From NCBI GenBank assembly GCA_013327885.1, contig JABUMY010000010.1, forward strand, positions 1 to 64,000: a DNA stretch of 64,000 nt. The letters are read 5' to 3'. This DNA is from Flavisolibacter longurius (GTDB taxonomy: Bacteria; Bacteroidota; Bacteroidia; Chitinophagales; Chitinophagaceae). A program made the position numbers and the translations under genes. The notes below the pieces were generated by a model. That model did not search any database and was not told the origin of the DNA. It saw only the letters and a list, made by a program, of their open reading frames with translations. Shown here piece after piece: positions 53,787 to 63,452 of the stretch (position 1 is its first letter; every line of letters starts with the position of its first letter).

Positions 53787-56276
53787 TTATTCCGCTAACG
53801 AGTATTGCCCCGGAACAAGCTTCCAATCTGCATCAAAAAATCCGGCCATTTTTACGCCTGCTGCACCTGAGCGCAACATGTCGAGGCTAAAGACCATAAA
53901 ATCGGGAAAGCCACTGGCACCGGCAAAATATTGGTTGGCGTTGGCCGCCTTCATTCCCTTTACACCAGTTCCGCTGATCACTGCTACAGAAGCAATCGGT
54001 GAACTGCGGATCGGCCAGACAAAATAGGCACCAAGGTCTTCACCCTGCCAGGCTTTTTCACCAACTGTGACCTTGTTCCGCTCTACCTGTATGGGGCAAT
54101 CGTTTAGCAAAGTATTCCATGCCTTGTTAGTGGATTTGTTGCCGTAAAGTATCACGCCCCTGTCCTTGTATTTCGCCAACGAGAAATCTTTGTCCGCCAC
54201 CATGTCAACCGCCCCATTGCCACGGTAGTACCAGGTTTCGGCATCATAACGGGCTTTTTGCAGCGCCCATTCGTTTTCTTCTTTGCTGCCGGCTGTACCA
54301 TACACAAAAAGCATGTTGTGATTAAAGGCATCTTTCAATGTGCCGTAGCGGTGTGGACCTTTTTGGTAAGCGTCGGGAGGTGAACTCAGTATCCACTTAC
54401 CACCTTCTTTCAGCAAATACAGGCTGTCGGTTCTGCCTTTGGTGGTATAGGAAAGAACCGCTGTGCTATCGAGCCGGATGCTGAGGCTTGTACCAGGTGC
54501 AAATTCTTTCAAGTCAAATTTCAGTAGGCGCACATTTTCCGTGGAACCGGTGATGGTTTTCGCTGACACGTTGCGGGAAAGCCGGATACGGCTGTATTGC
54601 AAGGGATGCTGTTGTTGCTGAATGGCGGCCCAGTAATAAGAAGATGAAATGCCCGGGCTTGCTGTCATAAAATCAATGGTATTCACAACCGAATCGAGTG
54701 GCCGCTGGTGCCACTGAAAGAAATCGAAAAGCGGCTTCCAATCCACGCTATGGTCGCCAAACCAATGACTGCCTCCGGGATACTCGTAATAACTCATGTC
54801 CGTATGAAAGTCGCCAAGCAACTTGCGCATTTGCCTGGCATAATTAACAGAGACTGTTCTGTCCTCATCGCCGTGAAAAACGTATACGCCTAAGGGTTTG
54901 TAGTTGGATACGAGCTTGATCACATCACTTTGATTGCCGGAGCGCAGCAGCATTTGTTCCACCGGGTTGTTGCTACTGTCAGGAACCAATCCATCGGCCG
55001 AACCATAGCCTTTTAACGTAGGATATCCGGCGCAAGGGGCAATGGCTGCCCATTTATCGGGATAGGTGGCGCCCAGGAACCAGGTACCGTGTCCACCCAT
55101 GGAATGCCCCGTGAGATAGATCTTTTGCGGATCGGGCTTGAACCTTTCTTTTGCCAGTTGGAGTACTTCCAGCGCATCCAGACGGCCCCAGTCCTCCCAG
55201 TTAAATCCCCGCGGCCGGCGGTTGGTAGCAGCCACAAGGTTGCCCCAGTCTTTCGACTGGTAAGCTCTTGCCTGCCCGATGGCTTCAACACCAGCGCCAT
55301 GTACCGATAAGAACAAGGCAGTGTTGGATGCATTATCCGCTGCCTGCGGAGCCACCGCATAGTATTGCAGGCTCCCATCAATGGCGCTGATAAACGTTAT
55401 GCTGTACTTATCCTTCGCCGTAACGGCATCAAGCGAAACAACCGCTTCATCCAACGCTTTTCCTTTATGCAATAAAGTTAGCTTGCAATCCTGTTTACCT
55501 GCATTGGTTGCTGCGCTGCCATTGAAACGGAAAGGAACTTTACGGGATGAAAACGCAGGCACGGTTGGCAATTCGGTAGTGACCGTCCTGCCTAGGACAG
55601 TGCTTTTTAGCTGCAGTCCTTTTAGCGGTGTTGTGGATGAATTGATAATCACAACGGCGCCCTGCAGGTCGTTGTTCTGGCCGCCGATGATGATACTGGG
55701 CAGGGTTGGATCTTCCGTATTCAATACTACCGGTTTCGCCGGAAAGCCTAAGCTTGCAATGGCAAAGCTGCCACGTATATACAAATCATTTTGTCCTTTT
55801 TTTAGCCTGACGGGAATGTGCATCCATCCCGAGTTATAGGGATCACCTGTATGCGGCTCGCCATTAAAATACACCCCGCTATTTCCCCTGACATTCAGCA
55901 AAGCTGTCCCTTCTTTAGCTGCTGAATAAGTTAGGTAGATATAGCCTCCCCTGCCAAAACCACCACCGGCGCCGCCTCTTCTGAATAAACGGTTGGCACT
56001 GTCGGCAACAATGGTTTGCCAGGTGACTTCTTCGCCCCTTTCGTTTTTGCCCCATACCGCACCTTCTGAAGGCGTTTCCAACTTATTCGTATAAAGTTGG
56101 TAGGCCAGCAGGTCGGTGTACAAGGCTTCACGTCCATACCGGTTAGGAATGGAAGCGACCAGTCCTTTTTTAAAATAATAAACCTCTTGTGAGAAAGAGG
56201 TTAGGGTAAAGGCGCAAACAACCATGACCAGGAGGTTGCCCTTGTTTCGCAACATCGTCGGGATAGAAAATTTCAT
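53787..56276 (-). CDS. Large exported alpha/beta-hydrolase esterase
   Basis: An 829-residue protein with a signal peptide (GNLLVMVVCAFTLTSFSQ). An N-terminal beta-rich region (about 40-300) precedes the alpha/beta-hydrolase domain (about 310-570) with nucleophile in GHSMGGHGTWFLGATYP, an acid in VFHGDEDRTV and catalytic His in YPGGSHWFGDH. A second C-terminal domain (about 600-829) has no motif I recognise. The family acts as deacetylase or feruloyl-type esterase on polysaccharides. It lies upstream of the GH29, GH3 and GH92 genes on the same strand with its own gap of about 265 bases. Confidence 0.82.
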   Translation of the reverse strand: MKFSIPTMLRNKGNLLVMVVCAFTLTSFSQEVYYFKKGLVASIPNRYGREALYTDLLAYQLYTNKLETPSEGAVWGKNERGEEVTWQTIVADSANRLFRRGGAGGGFGRGGYIYLTYSAAKEGTALLNVRGNSGVYFNGEPHTGDPYNSGWMHIPVRLKKGQNDLYIRGSFAIASLGFPAKPVVLNTEDPTLPSIIIGGQNNDLQGAVVIINSSTTPLKGLQLKSTVLGRTVTTELPTVPAFSSRKVPFRFNGSAATNAGKQDCKLTLLHKGKALDEAVVSLDAVTAKDKYSITFISAIDGSLQYYAVAPQAADNASNTALFLSVHGAGVEAIGQARAYQSKDWGNLVAATNRRPRGFNWEDWGRLDALEVLQLAKERFKPDPQKIYLTGHSMGGHGTWFLGATYPDKWAAIAPCAGYPTLKGYGSADGLVPDSSNNPVEQMLLRSGNQSDVIKLVSNYKPLGVYVFHGDEDRTVSVNYARQMRKLLGDFHTDMSYYEYPGGSHWFGDHSVDWKPLFDFFQWHQRPLDSVVNTIDFMTASPGISSSYYWAAIQQQQHPLQYSRIRLSRNVSAKTITGSTENVRLLKFDLKEFAPGTSLSIRLDSTAVLSYTTKGRTDSLYLLKEGGKWILSSPPDAYQKGPHRYGTLKDAFNHNMLFVYGTAGSKEENEWALQKARYDAETWYYRGNGAVDMVADKDFSLAKYKDRGVILYGNKSTNKAWNTLLNDCPIQVERNKVTVGEKAWQGEDLGAYFVWPIRSSPIASVAVISGTGVKGMKAANANQYFAGASGFPDFMVFSLDMLRSGAAGVKMAGFFDADWKLVPGQYSLAE

Positions 56277-56758
56277 GCAGTATTAGAATTGAGGTGAAAT
56301 CCAGCTTTTTGAATACCGATCTTCATTTGCGAAACAAAAACATTTTTAGCCAGGATAGCGATTTTTTTAAACCATCGAGAAATTATGTGAAGAAATGGCG
56401 GAAAAAAATTAAACGCCTTTTTATTCGACAAATGCAGAAATGGCGGATTCTTTTTGAAAGAACCACATTGCAAGAAAGGTTAAGAATTAAAAAGGGCGGC
56501 TTAAACGTTTGGAAAGTTAAAACCCGTTCTTAAAAATTTTTTCTGTTCTCAAACACAGACTGATCTCTGCACACTATTGGTATGAAGGTATTTCCACTAG
56601 TCATACGGATTGGTTTGCACGAAGAAATCCGACAGCACATTTTTATTGAGTCAATTTATTTGTTGCTTAAAATAACCAGCTGTTTTGATGGGTTCTGGTA
56701 AAGGGAACGGAGAGTATTCTTACCTCAAAAAAATGAAAAGCTATTTTAAAAAGGAAAC
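56277..56758. other. Intergenic region, nothing recognised
   Basis: AT-rich spacer of about 480 bases between the esterase gene and the tRNA-Leu terminator. It should contain the esterase promoter near 56280-56400. No coding sequence, repeat or RNA structure is evident. Confidence 0.3.
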
Positions 56759-56791
56759 AAAAAAGCCTTTACGATGGAACGTAAAGGCTTT
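56759..56791 (-). terminator. Terminator of tRNA-Leu
   Basis: aaagcctttacg and cgtaaaggcttt form a perfect 12-bp stem with a six-base loop. On the minus strand it is followed by a T run. It lies 16 bases past the tRNA 3' end. Confidence 0.85.
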
Positions 56792-56806
56792 CATTGTCTT
56801 TTAAAG

Positions 56807-56890
56807 TGCCCGGGATCGGAGTCGAACCGATACATCCTTGCGGACGGCAGATTTTGAGTCTGCTGCGTCTACCAATTCCGCCACCCGGGC
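56807..56890 (-). tRNA. tRNA-Leu (CAA)
   Basis: An 84-nt class II tRNA on the minus strand: acceptor gcccggg pairs with cccgggc, the D arm is tggcggaattggtagacgca, the anticodon loop is ctcaaaa with anticodon CAA, a long variable arm follows, and the T arm has ggttcgactcc. CCA is not encoded. It has its own terminator and no neighbouring tRNA. Confidence 0.97.
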
Positions 56891-57446
56891 GATCATTTAA
56901 GAACTTTAAGGGGTGCAATGTTACAACTTTCTCGCTAATAGCAAACACTCGTCAAAAATAATTTTAGAAGTGCCTACCGGCAGCACCGCTTCCTTGGAAC
57001 GATAACCCGCCATAAAAAACCTATAATCCTTCGTAACATTTCTCTCCTTTTTAATGAATGGAAAGTTACATGCAGATGGCAGACCATCTGTTAAAACAAA
57101 CGGTAAAGAATCTGTAAGATTTTCTATGCAAGCTTTACTACGGCAGAAAATTGAGCAAGTATCCTAACTTGCCAATTCGCAAAAGGGCAAAAAAAAGGCT
57201 GGATAGAAATCCGGCCTCGTGTAAAATCCAATATCCTATGAAAAACCGAGACAAAGATGCAGCGGCATTTTTAGAAAAGCAAGCGGGAAACTACGTAATC
57301 TTTTATGGGGGTATTTCTTTAGGGAGCCAATCTTGCAACCAACTATGGGAGCTTTTGGGGTTAGGATTTCTTTTATCGCCTTTCCCTTGAATTGCCTTGC
57401 CTTTCTGCCTTTCCCGGTGTAAATTGGTTATCCAATTGCTTGTTGT
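56891..57446. other. Intergenic region with a minus-oriented hairpin
   Basis: About 550 bases without a supported gene. At 57197-57220, aggctggat and atccggcct form a stem preceded on the plus strand by a run of A, so it would terminate a minus-strand transcript, but no minus-strand gene precedes it. A plus-strand frame at 57151-57390 is open but has no family-like features. The tRNA promoter must lie near 56891-56950. Confidence 0.35.
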
Positions 57447-57689
57447 ATGACATTGAAAGAATTTGCCCTGCTAAAAAAGCAGGCACAGGTTTCTCTTTTC
57501 TGGCAGGGAACCCTTATAGGACAACGTTTCGAAGGACAGTCACTTGTGGAATGCCGGCAAATAGATGGCTTCTACGTAGAATACAGGATCCTCGAAAAAG
57601 GTACCCACAACCTGCGTTGCTTTCAAAACCCCGACTTTCTTCATCCCTACCTCCAACGCATCAACATCGGCAGTCTTCTCAGTTTTTAA
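57447..57689 (+). CDS. Hypothetical small protein
   Basis: An 80-residue soluble protein, mixed alpha/beta (TLKEFALLKKQAQVSLFWQG, then VEYRILEKGTHNLRCF). It has no signal or membrane segment. The phrase pattern suggests a small folded protein of unknown family. It is 122 bases upstream of the esterase gene on the same strand; co-transcription is possible. Confidence 0.5.
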   Translation: MTLKEFALLKKQAQVSLFWQGTLIGQRFEGQSLVECRQIDGFYVEYRILEKGTHNLRCFQNPDFLHPYLQRINIGSLLSF

Positions 57690-57811
57690 ACATATCCTTC
57701 ACGTGTGTTGCTCTTTTTCGAACCCCGCTGCTTCAATAATTTTCATCACCCCTGATTTTTTATCCCTTCCCGTCTTTACTTCGCCTCTGAACGGCAGAAC
57801 TTTCTTTCATT

Positions 57812-58942
57812 ATGGTTGTACTGGTTATCCTGCTCCTAATTTTGCTGGCTTCCCTGCTCACTGTTTTTCGTGCGCCCACCAATCATCTTTGGTACCTGGC
57901 CATTCTTGTCACCGAGTTTTCATGGGTGTTTATTCTACTCATTTTCCTGTTGCTTCTACTGCCTGCTGGCGATGCTTCTTATCGATTTTGGCAGTTGCTA
58001 ACTGGCATGGCAGCGATAGGCTTTTTATTGCTGCCTTATTTACAAGCCCGTACACTCTCTAAAAAGGTAATGGCCGACTTCAAAAACAACTTTGCCGGTG
58101 CTGATTTTCAATTTCCTCCTTTGAAAGTGCGTCCCTGGCTTTTTTTAACCGGCATGGCTACCCGCAAAACGGTTTGCCAGCAATTTGAATATGATGTCGT
58201 CAATGGGCTTAGCCTTCATTTTTACCCCGGACAAAAAGCCGGCGTTTTGCCCTGCGTAGTAGTGGTGCATGGTGGTTCCTGGGCGGCTGGCGACAGCCTG
58301 CAACTGCCTGAACTGAACTGGGAGCTGGCAAGGGCGGGCTACCATGTTGCCAGCATCAATTATAGGTTGGCACCGGGCCACCACTACCCTGCTCCCCTGG
58401 AAGATGTGCAACAGGCGGTTCTTTTTCTGCAACAAAAAGCCGGAGAGCTCAACATCGACAGCAAACAATTTGTGCTACTGGGACGAAGTGCCGGTGGGCA
58501 AATTGCTCTTTCGGCTGCGTATACCATGCACAATGCTTCTATCAGGGCCGCAATTGATTTTTATGGCCCAACAGATATGGTGTGGGGTTATGAAAATCCA
58601 ACAAGTCCGCTGGTATTAGACAGCCGGAAGATCATGGAAGATTACCTGGGGGGAACGCTTGAAGCCGTAAGAGAACAGTATGTCCATAGTTCTGCTACGG
58701 AAACGGTCACCACTCACACGCCGTCTACCCTTATGATTTACGCCGAGAATGATCCCCTGGTATCGCCAAGACATGGTACACGGTTAAGCGTAAAGCTGAA
58801 AGAAAAAAACATTCCTCACTATGAACTCTACCTCCCCTGGGCCACTCACGGTTTTGATTATACGCTGAAAGGCCCAGGCGGTCAGCTGAGCACCTGGATG
58901 GTGAAGGCATTTCTGAAAGCCGTATTAGAAGAAAGATCTTGA
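57812..58942 (+). CDS. Membrane-anchored alpha/beta hydrolase (HSL-like esterase)
   Basis: A 376-residue protein. Three hydrophobic spans at about residues 1-20, 25-50 and 55-75 anchor it, followed by the catalytic domain. The oxyanion motif is VVVHGGSWAAGD (near 150), the nucleophile is in LLGRSAGGQIAL (near 227), the acid Asp is in MIYAENDPLVSP and the base in WATHGFD. This is the layout of the hormone-sensitive-lipase-like esterase family. Natural substrate unknown. Confidence 0.82.
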   Translation: MVVLVILLLILLASLLTVFRAPTNHLWYLAILVTEFSWVFILLIFLLLLLPAGDASYRFWQLLTGMAAIGFLLLPYLQARTLSKKVMADFKNNFAGADFQFPPLKVRPWLFLTGMATRKTVCQQFEYDVVNGLSLHFYPGQKAGVLPCVVVVHGGSWAAGDSLQLPELNWELARAGYHVASINYRLAPGHHYPAPLEDVQQAVLFLQQKAGELNIDSKQFVLLGRSAGGQIALSAAYTMHNASIRAAIDFYGPTDMVWGYENPTSPLVLDSRKIMEDYLGGTLEAVREQYVHSSATETVTTHTPSTLMIYAENDPLVSPRHGTRLSVKLKEKNIPHYELYLPWATHGFDYTLKGPGGQLSTWMVKAFLKAVLEERS

Positions 58943-59026
58943 TCGCTGAATTCAAAAACAAAATAGCTAACGCGATACTTTCGTCAGCTATTTCTAATAG
59001 TTGGCAAGAAAATTATTTATAAGGAA

Positions 59027-60451
59027 TCAGCATTCACTCAGGCTTAGCGGTATGTTCACAGCCAGGCCGCCTTCGGACGTTTCCTTGTATTTGCTGTTCA
59101 TGTCCAGGGCTGTTTCCCACATCGTTTCTACCACGGCATCCAGCGAAACCTTTGCATAATCCGGTGCACTTTGCAATGCCAGTTGCGATGCGGTTATGGC
59201 CTTGATAGCACCCATCGTATTGCGTTCAATGCAGGGCACCTGCACCAGTCCCGCAATGGGGTCGCAGGTCATGCCCAAATGATGCTCCATGGCAATTTCG
59301 GCTGCCATCAGTGCTTGTCGCTGCGAGCCGCCCGACACTTCGGTTAATGCTGCAGCAGCCATTGATGAAGAGACCCCAATCTCTGCCTGGCAGCCGCCCA
59401 TAGCGGCGGATATTGTAGCGCCTTTTTTGAAGATGCTTCCCACTTCCGAAGCGGTCAGTAAAAACTGTATGATCTTTTCTTCGGTAACATCTTCACCAAA
59501 CACAAGGTAATAATGCAATACGGCTGGGATCACACCCGCCGCACCGTTGGTAGGTGCCGTTACCACGCGGCCAAATGCTGCATTTTCTTCGTTTACAGCA
59601 AGAGCAAAACAACTTACCCAGTCAAGGATGTATTGAAAGGAATTTCCGCCTGCTTTGATCGCTTCGATCCATTCACTGTGCGAAGTGTAGGTACGGCCTT
59701 TCAACAGGCGCTTGGCAAGGTCGGCTGCACGTCGCTTGACAAAGAGACCACCTGGCAAGGTACCCGGGGTATGACAACCACGGTAAGTACATTCTTTCAT
59801 AACCTGCCAGATGCGAAGGAGGCCTTCTTTTGTTTTGCGCTCATGTCGCCAGGCAGCTTCGTTCTCCAGTACGACTTCATGAATGGCCATGCCGGTTTTG
59901 CTACACCAGTGCAGGAGGTCGGCAGAAGAGTTGGTGGGAAAAGGCAAGGAAACCTGCTGCCGCGAGGTATCTTCTCCTTCTTTTACCACAAAACCGCCAC
60001 CGATAGAGTAATAGGTTTCTGCCAGGTTTTCACCAATAGCGCAATTGGCGAGGAAGGTAACAGCATTGGGATGAAACGGCATAGATTCGGTAAACAGAAA
60101 GCGCAATTCATCTGCAGGTGAAAAGGAGATGTTTTTTTCACCACCCAACCGTATGATCTTGGTTTTTTCAATCCTCTCAACGGCGGCGGGAATGCCGGCC
60201 ACATCACAGGTTTCGGGGTCAAATCCTTCCAAGCCTAATAAGATCGCAATATCGGTACCATGTCCCTTACCAGTTTTGGCTAAGGAGCCGTAGAGCAAAA
60301 CTTCCAAACCAGTTACAGTTTCCAGGAGTTTTTTATCCTGCAAAGAGCGAACAAAACGCTGGGCGGCACGCCAGGGACCAAGGGTATGCGAGGAGGACGG
60401 TCCCACCCCAATTTTGAAAATATCAAATACCGATATCGCTTCGTATGACAA
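59027..60451 (-). CDS. sdaA: L-serine ammonia-lyase (serine dehydratase), single chain
   Basis: A 474-residue [4Fe-4S] enzyme that deaminates serine to pyruvate. The N-terminal beta domain begins [20 protein letters not shown], and the C-terminal alpha domain carries the iron-sulfur cysteines in [15 protein letters not shown] and [16 protein letters not shown]. Alpha and beta parts are fused, as in the Gram-negative single-chain type. No serine transporter is adjacent. It begins 175 bases upstream of the FKBP terminator. Confidence 0.93.
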   Translation of the reverse strand: MSYEAISVFDIFKIGVGPSSSHTLGPWRAAQRFVRSLQDKKLLETVTGLEVLLYGSLAKTGKGHGTDIAILLGLEGFDPETCDVAGIPAAVERIEKTKIIRLGGEKNISFSPADELRFLFTESMPFHPNAVTFLANCAIGENLAETYYSIGGGFVVKEGEDTSRQQVSLPFPTNSSADLLHWCSKTGMAIHEVVLENEAAWRHERKTKEGLLRIWQVMKECTYRGCHTPGTLPGGLFVKRRAADLAKRLLKGRTYTSHSEWIEAIKAGGNSFQYILDWVSCFALAVNEENAAFGRVVTAPTNGAAGVIPAVLHYYLVFGEDVTEEKIIQFLLTASEVGSIFKKGATISAAMGGCQAEIGVSSSMAAAALTEVSGGSQRQALMAAEIAMEHHLGMTCDPIAGLVQVPCIERNTMGAIKAITASQLALQSAPDYAKVSLDAVVETMWETALDMNSKYKETSEGGLAVNIPLSLSEC

Positions 60452-60577
60452 GTGTTCAAGTTTTTACAAATATACACCGGCGGCATGCTATGCTTTGTTA
60501 TGAGAAAGGGAAAAGACTCGCGGAAAATATGGGGTTTCATGGATAGCCATTTATCGCCAAAACATAACTACATCTAA

Positions 60578-60611
60578 CAAAAAAGGCCCAAACGATTGGA
60601 CCTTTTTTTTA
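60578..60611 (-). terminator. Terminator of the FKBP gene
   Basis: aaaaaaggcccaa and ttggacctttttttt form a stem with one mismatch, flanked by A and T runs on both strands. It lies 16 bases beyond the stop of the minus-strand FKBP gene. Confidence 0.75.
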
Positions 60612-60626
60612 CAATTTTTTTTGTGC

Positions 60627-61115
60627 TTATTGCAGACCGGCTAAGCTCACATCAAATATCAGCATGGAGTGCTGTGGGATGTTTGAGCCGGCAGGTGGAT
60701 TGGCGCCATAGGCCAAAGAACCCGGGATAAACAAGCGAATCTTTCCGCCAACTTTTATCAGCGGCACACCATTTTTAAAACCGGTAATTACCTGCGTCAA
60801 CGGAAATACAACCGGCGTGGTCGCCTGATCAAAAATGGTTCCGTTGGGCAGCCGGCCCGTATAGGTAACGGCAACCTGGTTACAAACGGTTGGCGTAGCG
60901 CCGGTGCCTGCATCATCAATGATATAATACATGCCGCTGCAATGTTGCGTCGCTGTAAGACCATTGGCGGTGAGATAATCCGTTACCACAGCCTGTTCGG
61001 ATGCCGACGCAACAAAGCCGCAAGGATCGTAATTGCAGGTAAAGTTGGATTCGCTGTTCTTAAGGCAACCCGTGAGGGAGGCCATAGCTAAAAATGCAAA
61101 AAGGAGTTTTTTCAT
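60627..61115 (-). CDS. FKBP-type peptidyl-prolyl isomerase lipoprotein
   Basis: A 162-residue lipoprotein (KKLLFAFLAMASLTGC, lipobox LTGC). The FKBP domain covers about 60-160: VAVTYTGRLPNGTIFDQ, VFPLTQVITGFKNGVPLIKVGGK with usual hydrophobic pocket residues, and PGSLAYGANPPAGSNIP followed by LIFDVSLAGLQ. It catalyses prolyl isomerisation in the periplasm. Its ATG overlaps the stop of the upstream membrane protein gene by four bases, so the two are coupled. Confidence 0.92.
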   Translation of the reverse strand: MKKLLFAFLAMASLTGCLKNSESNFTCNYDPCGFVASASEQAVVTDYLTANGLTATQHCSGMYYIIDDAGTGATPTVCNQVAVTYTGRLPNGTIFDQATTPVVFPLTQVITGFKNGVPLIKVGGKIRLFIPGSLAYGANPPAGSNIPQHSMLIFDVSLAGLQ

Positions 61116-61468
61116 AAATTTTCTTTGGTTGTATTGTCTAAGGGGTTTTTACTAACCTGCTTTTCTTTTTTCTTCAACAGCGATTGGTAATCGCTCTCGT
61201 TCTGCTCCCACCGGTGCCGTGCCGAAAAAATGACAACAAACACAACAATGGCAATCACGGCAACAAGTATCACAATCACCAGCGATGAATGTCGCCGTAA
61301 TTCTTTATCGGCTTTGCCAAACCACCCGCTTAAAAAGTTGATGAAGAAAACAACGGCCGCCAACGAAACTAACGGCAGGCTGACAGAAAATTTTCTTAAA
61401 AAACTTTTTTTGTGAAGGCGCTGGTCTTCCCAATAATGCAAAAACTTTTCTTCCTCCGGCGTCAACAT
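61112..61468 (-). CDS. Small membrane protein, unknown
   Basis: A 118-residue protein with two transmembrane segments (about 28-50 and 62-84) between basic and charged tails (N-terminal LTPEEEKFLHYWEDQRLHKK). No family motif is recognised; such helix-pair proteins often sit beside folding factors. It overlaps the FKBP gene start by four bases (ATGA), a coupling arrangement. Its start is just downstream of the tRNA-Cys terminator. Confidence 0.65.
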   Translation of the reverse strand: MLTPEEEKFLHYWEDQRLHKKSFLRKFSVSLPLVSLAAVVFFINFLSGWFGKADKELRRHSSLVIVILVAVIAIVVFVVIFSARHRWEQNESDYQSLLKKKEKQVSKNPLDNTTKENL

Positions 61469-61470
61469 AA

Positions 61471-61502
61471 AAAAAATCCCGCCCGCTTATGGCGGAACGG
61501 GA
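61471..61502 (-). terminator. Terminator of tRNA-Cys
   Basis: On the minus strand, cccgttccgc and gcgggcggg form a stem with a four-base loop, followed directly by a long T run. It lies five bases past the tRNA-Cys 3' end, and the T run reaches the start codon of the next gene. Confidence 0.75.
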
Positions 61503-61506
61503 ATGG

Positions 61507-61577
61507 AGGTACCGAGCAGATTCGAACTGCTGTAGGAGCTTTTGCAGAGCTCAGCCTAGCCACTCGGCCACGGTACC
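61507..61577 (-). tRNA. tRNA-Cys (GCA)
   Basis: A 71-nt minus-strand tRNA: acceptor ggtaccg pairs with cggtacc, the discriminator base is U as usual for tRNA-Cys, the anticodon stem gagct/agctc frames the loop ctgcaaa with anticodon GCA, and the T arm carries agttcgaatct. CCA is not encoded. Confidence 0.97.
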
Positions 61578-61740
61578 GTATTTAGTTTGAAGTTTACAGT
61601 TTACAGTTCATAGTTAATAAATCGAGATTCAAACTATGTATTCTAAACTGTGAACAATCTTAAAGAGCGGGTGCGAAAATAGGTAATTTTATCAAACAAA
61701 ATAGTAGCGATCTTTACAGCTTAACTTTTATCTCCAATTC

Positions 61741-62616
61741 ATGCAGCAAATAGCCGAATCCGAACTTATCATCAACAGCCGCGGTGCCATCTATCACCTG
61801 GATGTCCGCCCGGAAGAACTGGCACCCACGATTATTACCGTTGGTGACCCCGACCGTGTAGCCGAAGTATCGAAATATTTTGATGCCCTGGAGGTAAAAC
61901 GGCAGCACCGCGAATTTGTAACACACACAGGACGGGTGGGACAAAAACGCATTTCGGTTGTTTCCACAGGCATTGGCCCCGACAACATTGATATTGTGCT
62001 GAACGAGCTGGATGCGCTGGTGAACATTGATTTTGCAACAAGACAGATCAGGCAAACCCTGACAGCACTGGATATTGTACGTGTGGGCACATCGGGCTCG
62101 CTGCAGGGCGATATTCCTGTTGACAGCTTTGTCGCCTCCACCCACGGACTGGGTCTCGACAACCTGCTGAATTATTACCGGCTCGAGCACAACGAGCAGG
62201 AGTCGCAACTCTTGCAGTCATTTGTTACGCACACCCAACTGCATGCGCAGATCACCAATCCTTATATCAGTCTAGCCAGCGGGTCGCTGCTTAAGCATTT
62301 TGTAAAGGATTTTCACCAGGGCATTACTGTTACCTGTCCAGGGTTTTATGGACCGCAGGGCAGGGTTTTGCGACTGGGCATAAAAAACCCGGAGCTTATC
62401 GACCGGCTCACTGAATTTCGTTTTGGCCCGCACAGGATTTCCAATTTCGAAATGGAAACGTCGGCAATTTACGGGTTGGGCAGGTTGCTTGGCCATCATT
62501 GCCTTTCGCTCAGTGCTATCGTGGCCAACCGTGTGGCCAAAGAATTTTCAAAAGATTCGGCAAAAACTATTGACCGGCTTATTAAAACAACATTGGATAA
62601 TCTCACCGCTTCGTAA
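61741..62616 (+). CDS. Nucleoside phosphorylase (uridine/purine type)
   Basis: A 291-residue cytoplasmic enzyme of the PNP/UDP family. The phosphate-binding start IITVGDPDRVAEVSKYFD, the STGIGPDNIDIVLNEL block, RVGTSGSLQGDIPVDSFV and the nucleoside-site MET in ISNFEMETSAIYGLGRLL are present. It splits nucleosides into base and ribose-1-phosphate. It is followed after one base by dapF, so they share a transcript despite unrelated pathways. Confidence 0.9.
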   Translation: MQQIAESELIINSRGAIYHLDVRPEELAPTIITVGDPDRVAEVSKYFDALEVKRQHREFVTHTGRVGQKRISVVSTGIGPDNIDIVLNELDALVNIDFATRQIRQTLTALDIVRVGTSGSLQGDIPVDSFVASTHGLGLDNLLNYYRLEHNEQESQLLQSFVTHTQLHAQITNPYISLASGSLLKHFVKDFHQGITVTCPGFYGPQGRVLRLGIKNPELIDRLTEFRFGPHRISNFEMETSAIYGLGRLLGHHCLSLSAIVANRVAKEFSKDSAKTIDRLIKTTLDNLTAS

Positions 62617-62617
62617 T

Positions 62618-63400
62618 ATGAAACGCCATTTTTTTAAATACCAGGGAACAGGAAATGATTTTGTCATTTTTGACAACCGCGAAGGAAAGATCCAGCTTTC
62701 CCGCGAAGAGGTAGCCCTGCTTTGCAACCGTAGATTTGGTATTGGTGCCGATGGGCTGATGTTGCTGAACAGCCATCCTGAATTTGATTTTGAAATGAAA
62801 TATTACAATGCCGATGGCGGCGAAAGCACCATGTGTGGCAATGGCGGTCGGTGCCTGGTAAAATTTGCAGCTGACTGCGGCATCCAACGGGAAGAGTACC
62901 GCTTTCTTGCCATTGATGGCGAGCACCTGGCCCAAATTGATAACGCAGGCAATGTGGCTTTAAAAATGAATGACGTTGCCTCGGTAGAAAAAGGCGATGA
63001 CCATTTTGTACTGAATACCGGTTCGCCGCACTATGTAAACCTAGTGGAGAATGTGATGGAACTGGATGTGGTTCAGCAGGGCCGTGCTGTGCGTTACAAC
63101 GATGTTTTTGCAAAAAAAGGCATCAATGTAAATTTTGTTGAAAAGATGGACGACACAGCCGGCATTATTGTTCGCACCTACGAAAGAGGTGTAGAAGATG
63201 AAACCTACTCCTGTGGAACTGGCGTGACGGCAGCGGCGCTTGTCAGTCGCCCTGCTACCGAAGGACTGAATACAGTTGCTGTGAAAACCAAGGGTGGAAA
63301 CCTGCAGGTAAAGTTTGAAAAAACGGCCAGCGGCTTTCAAAATATTTGGCTGATTGGTCCGGCTGTTAAAGTGTTTGAAGGCGAAGTGGACGTTCCATAG
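62618..63400 (+). CDS. dapF: Diaminopimelate epimerase
   Basis: A 260-residue enzyme that converts LL- to meso-diaminopimelate for lysine and peptidoglycan. Catalytic cysteines are C73 (STMCGNGGRC) and C199 (TYSCGTGVTAAAL). The start at 62618 gives the standard N-terminus KRHFFKYQGTGNDFVIFDN; a longer frame to 62423 lies inside the preceding gene. The start follows the phosphorylase stop by one base. Confidence 0.95.
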   Translation: MKRHFFKYQGTGNDFVIFDNREGKIQLSREEVALLCNRRFGIGADGLMLLNSHPEFDFEMKYYNADGGESTMCGNGGRCLVKFAADCGIQREEYRFLAIDGEHLAQIDNAGNVALKMNDVASVEKGDDHFVLNTGSPHYVNLVENVMELDVVQQGRAVRYNDVFAKKGINVNFVEKMDDTAGIIVRTYERGVEDETYSCGTGVTAAALVSRPATEGLNTVAVKTKGGNLQVKFEKTASGFQNIWLIGPAVKVFEGEVDVP

Positions 63401-63452
63401 TTAAGAAACACCTTTCTCTGCGCACAGCTATCCCCGTTAGACTATTTTCTTT

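Noticed and set aside
57151..57390. 79-codon plus-strand frame as a gene
   Set aside because: It contains a hairpin region, lacks a clear start context and shows no family-like pattern; called intergenic instead.
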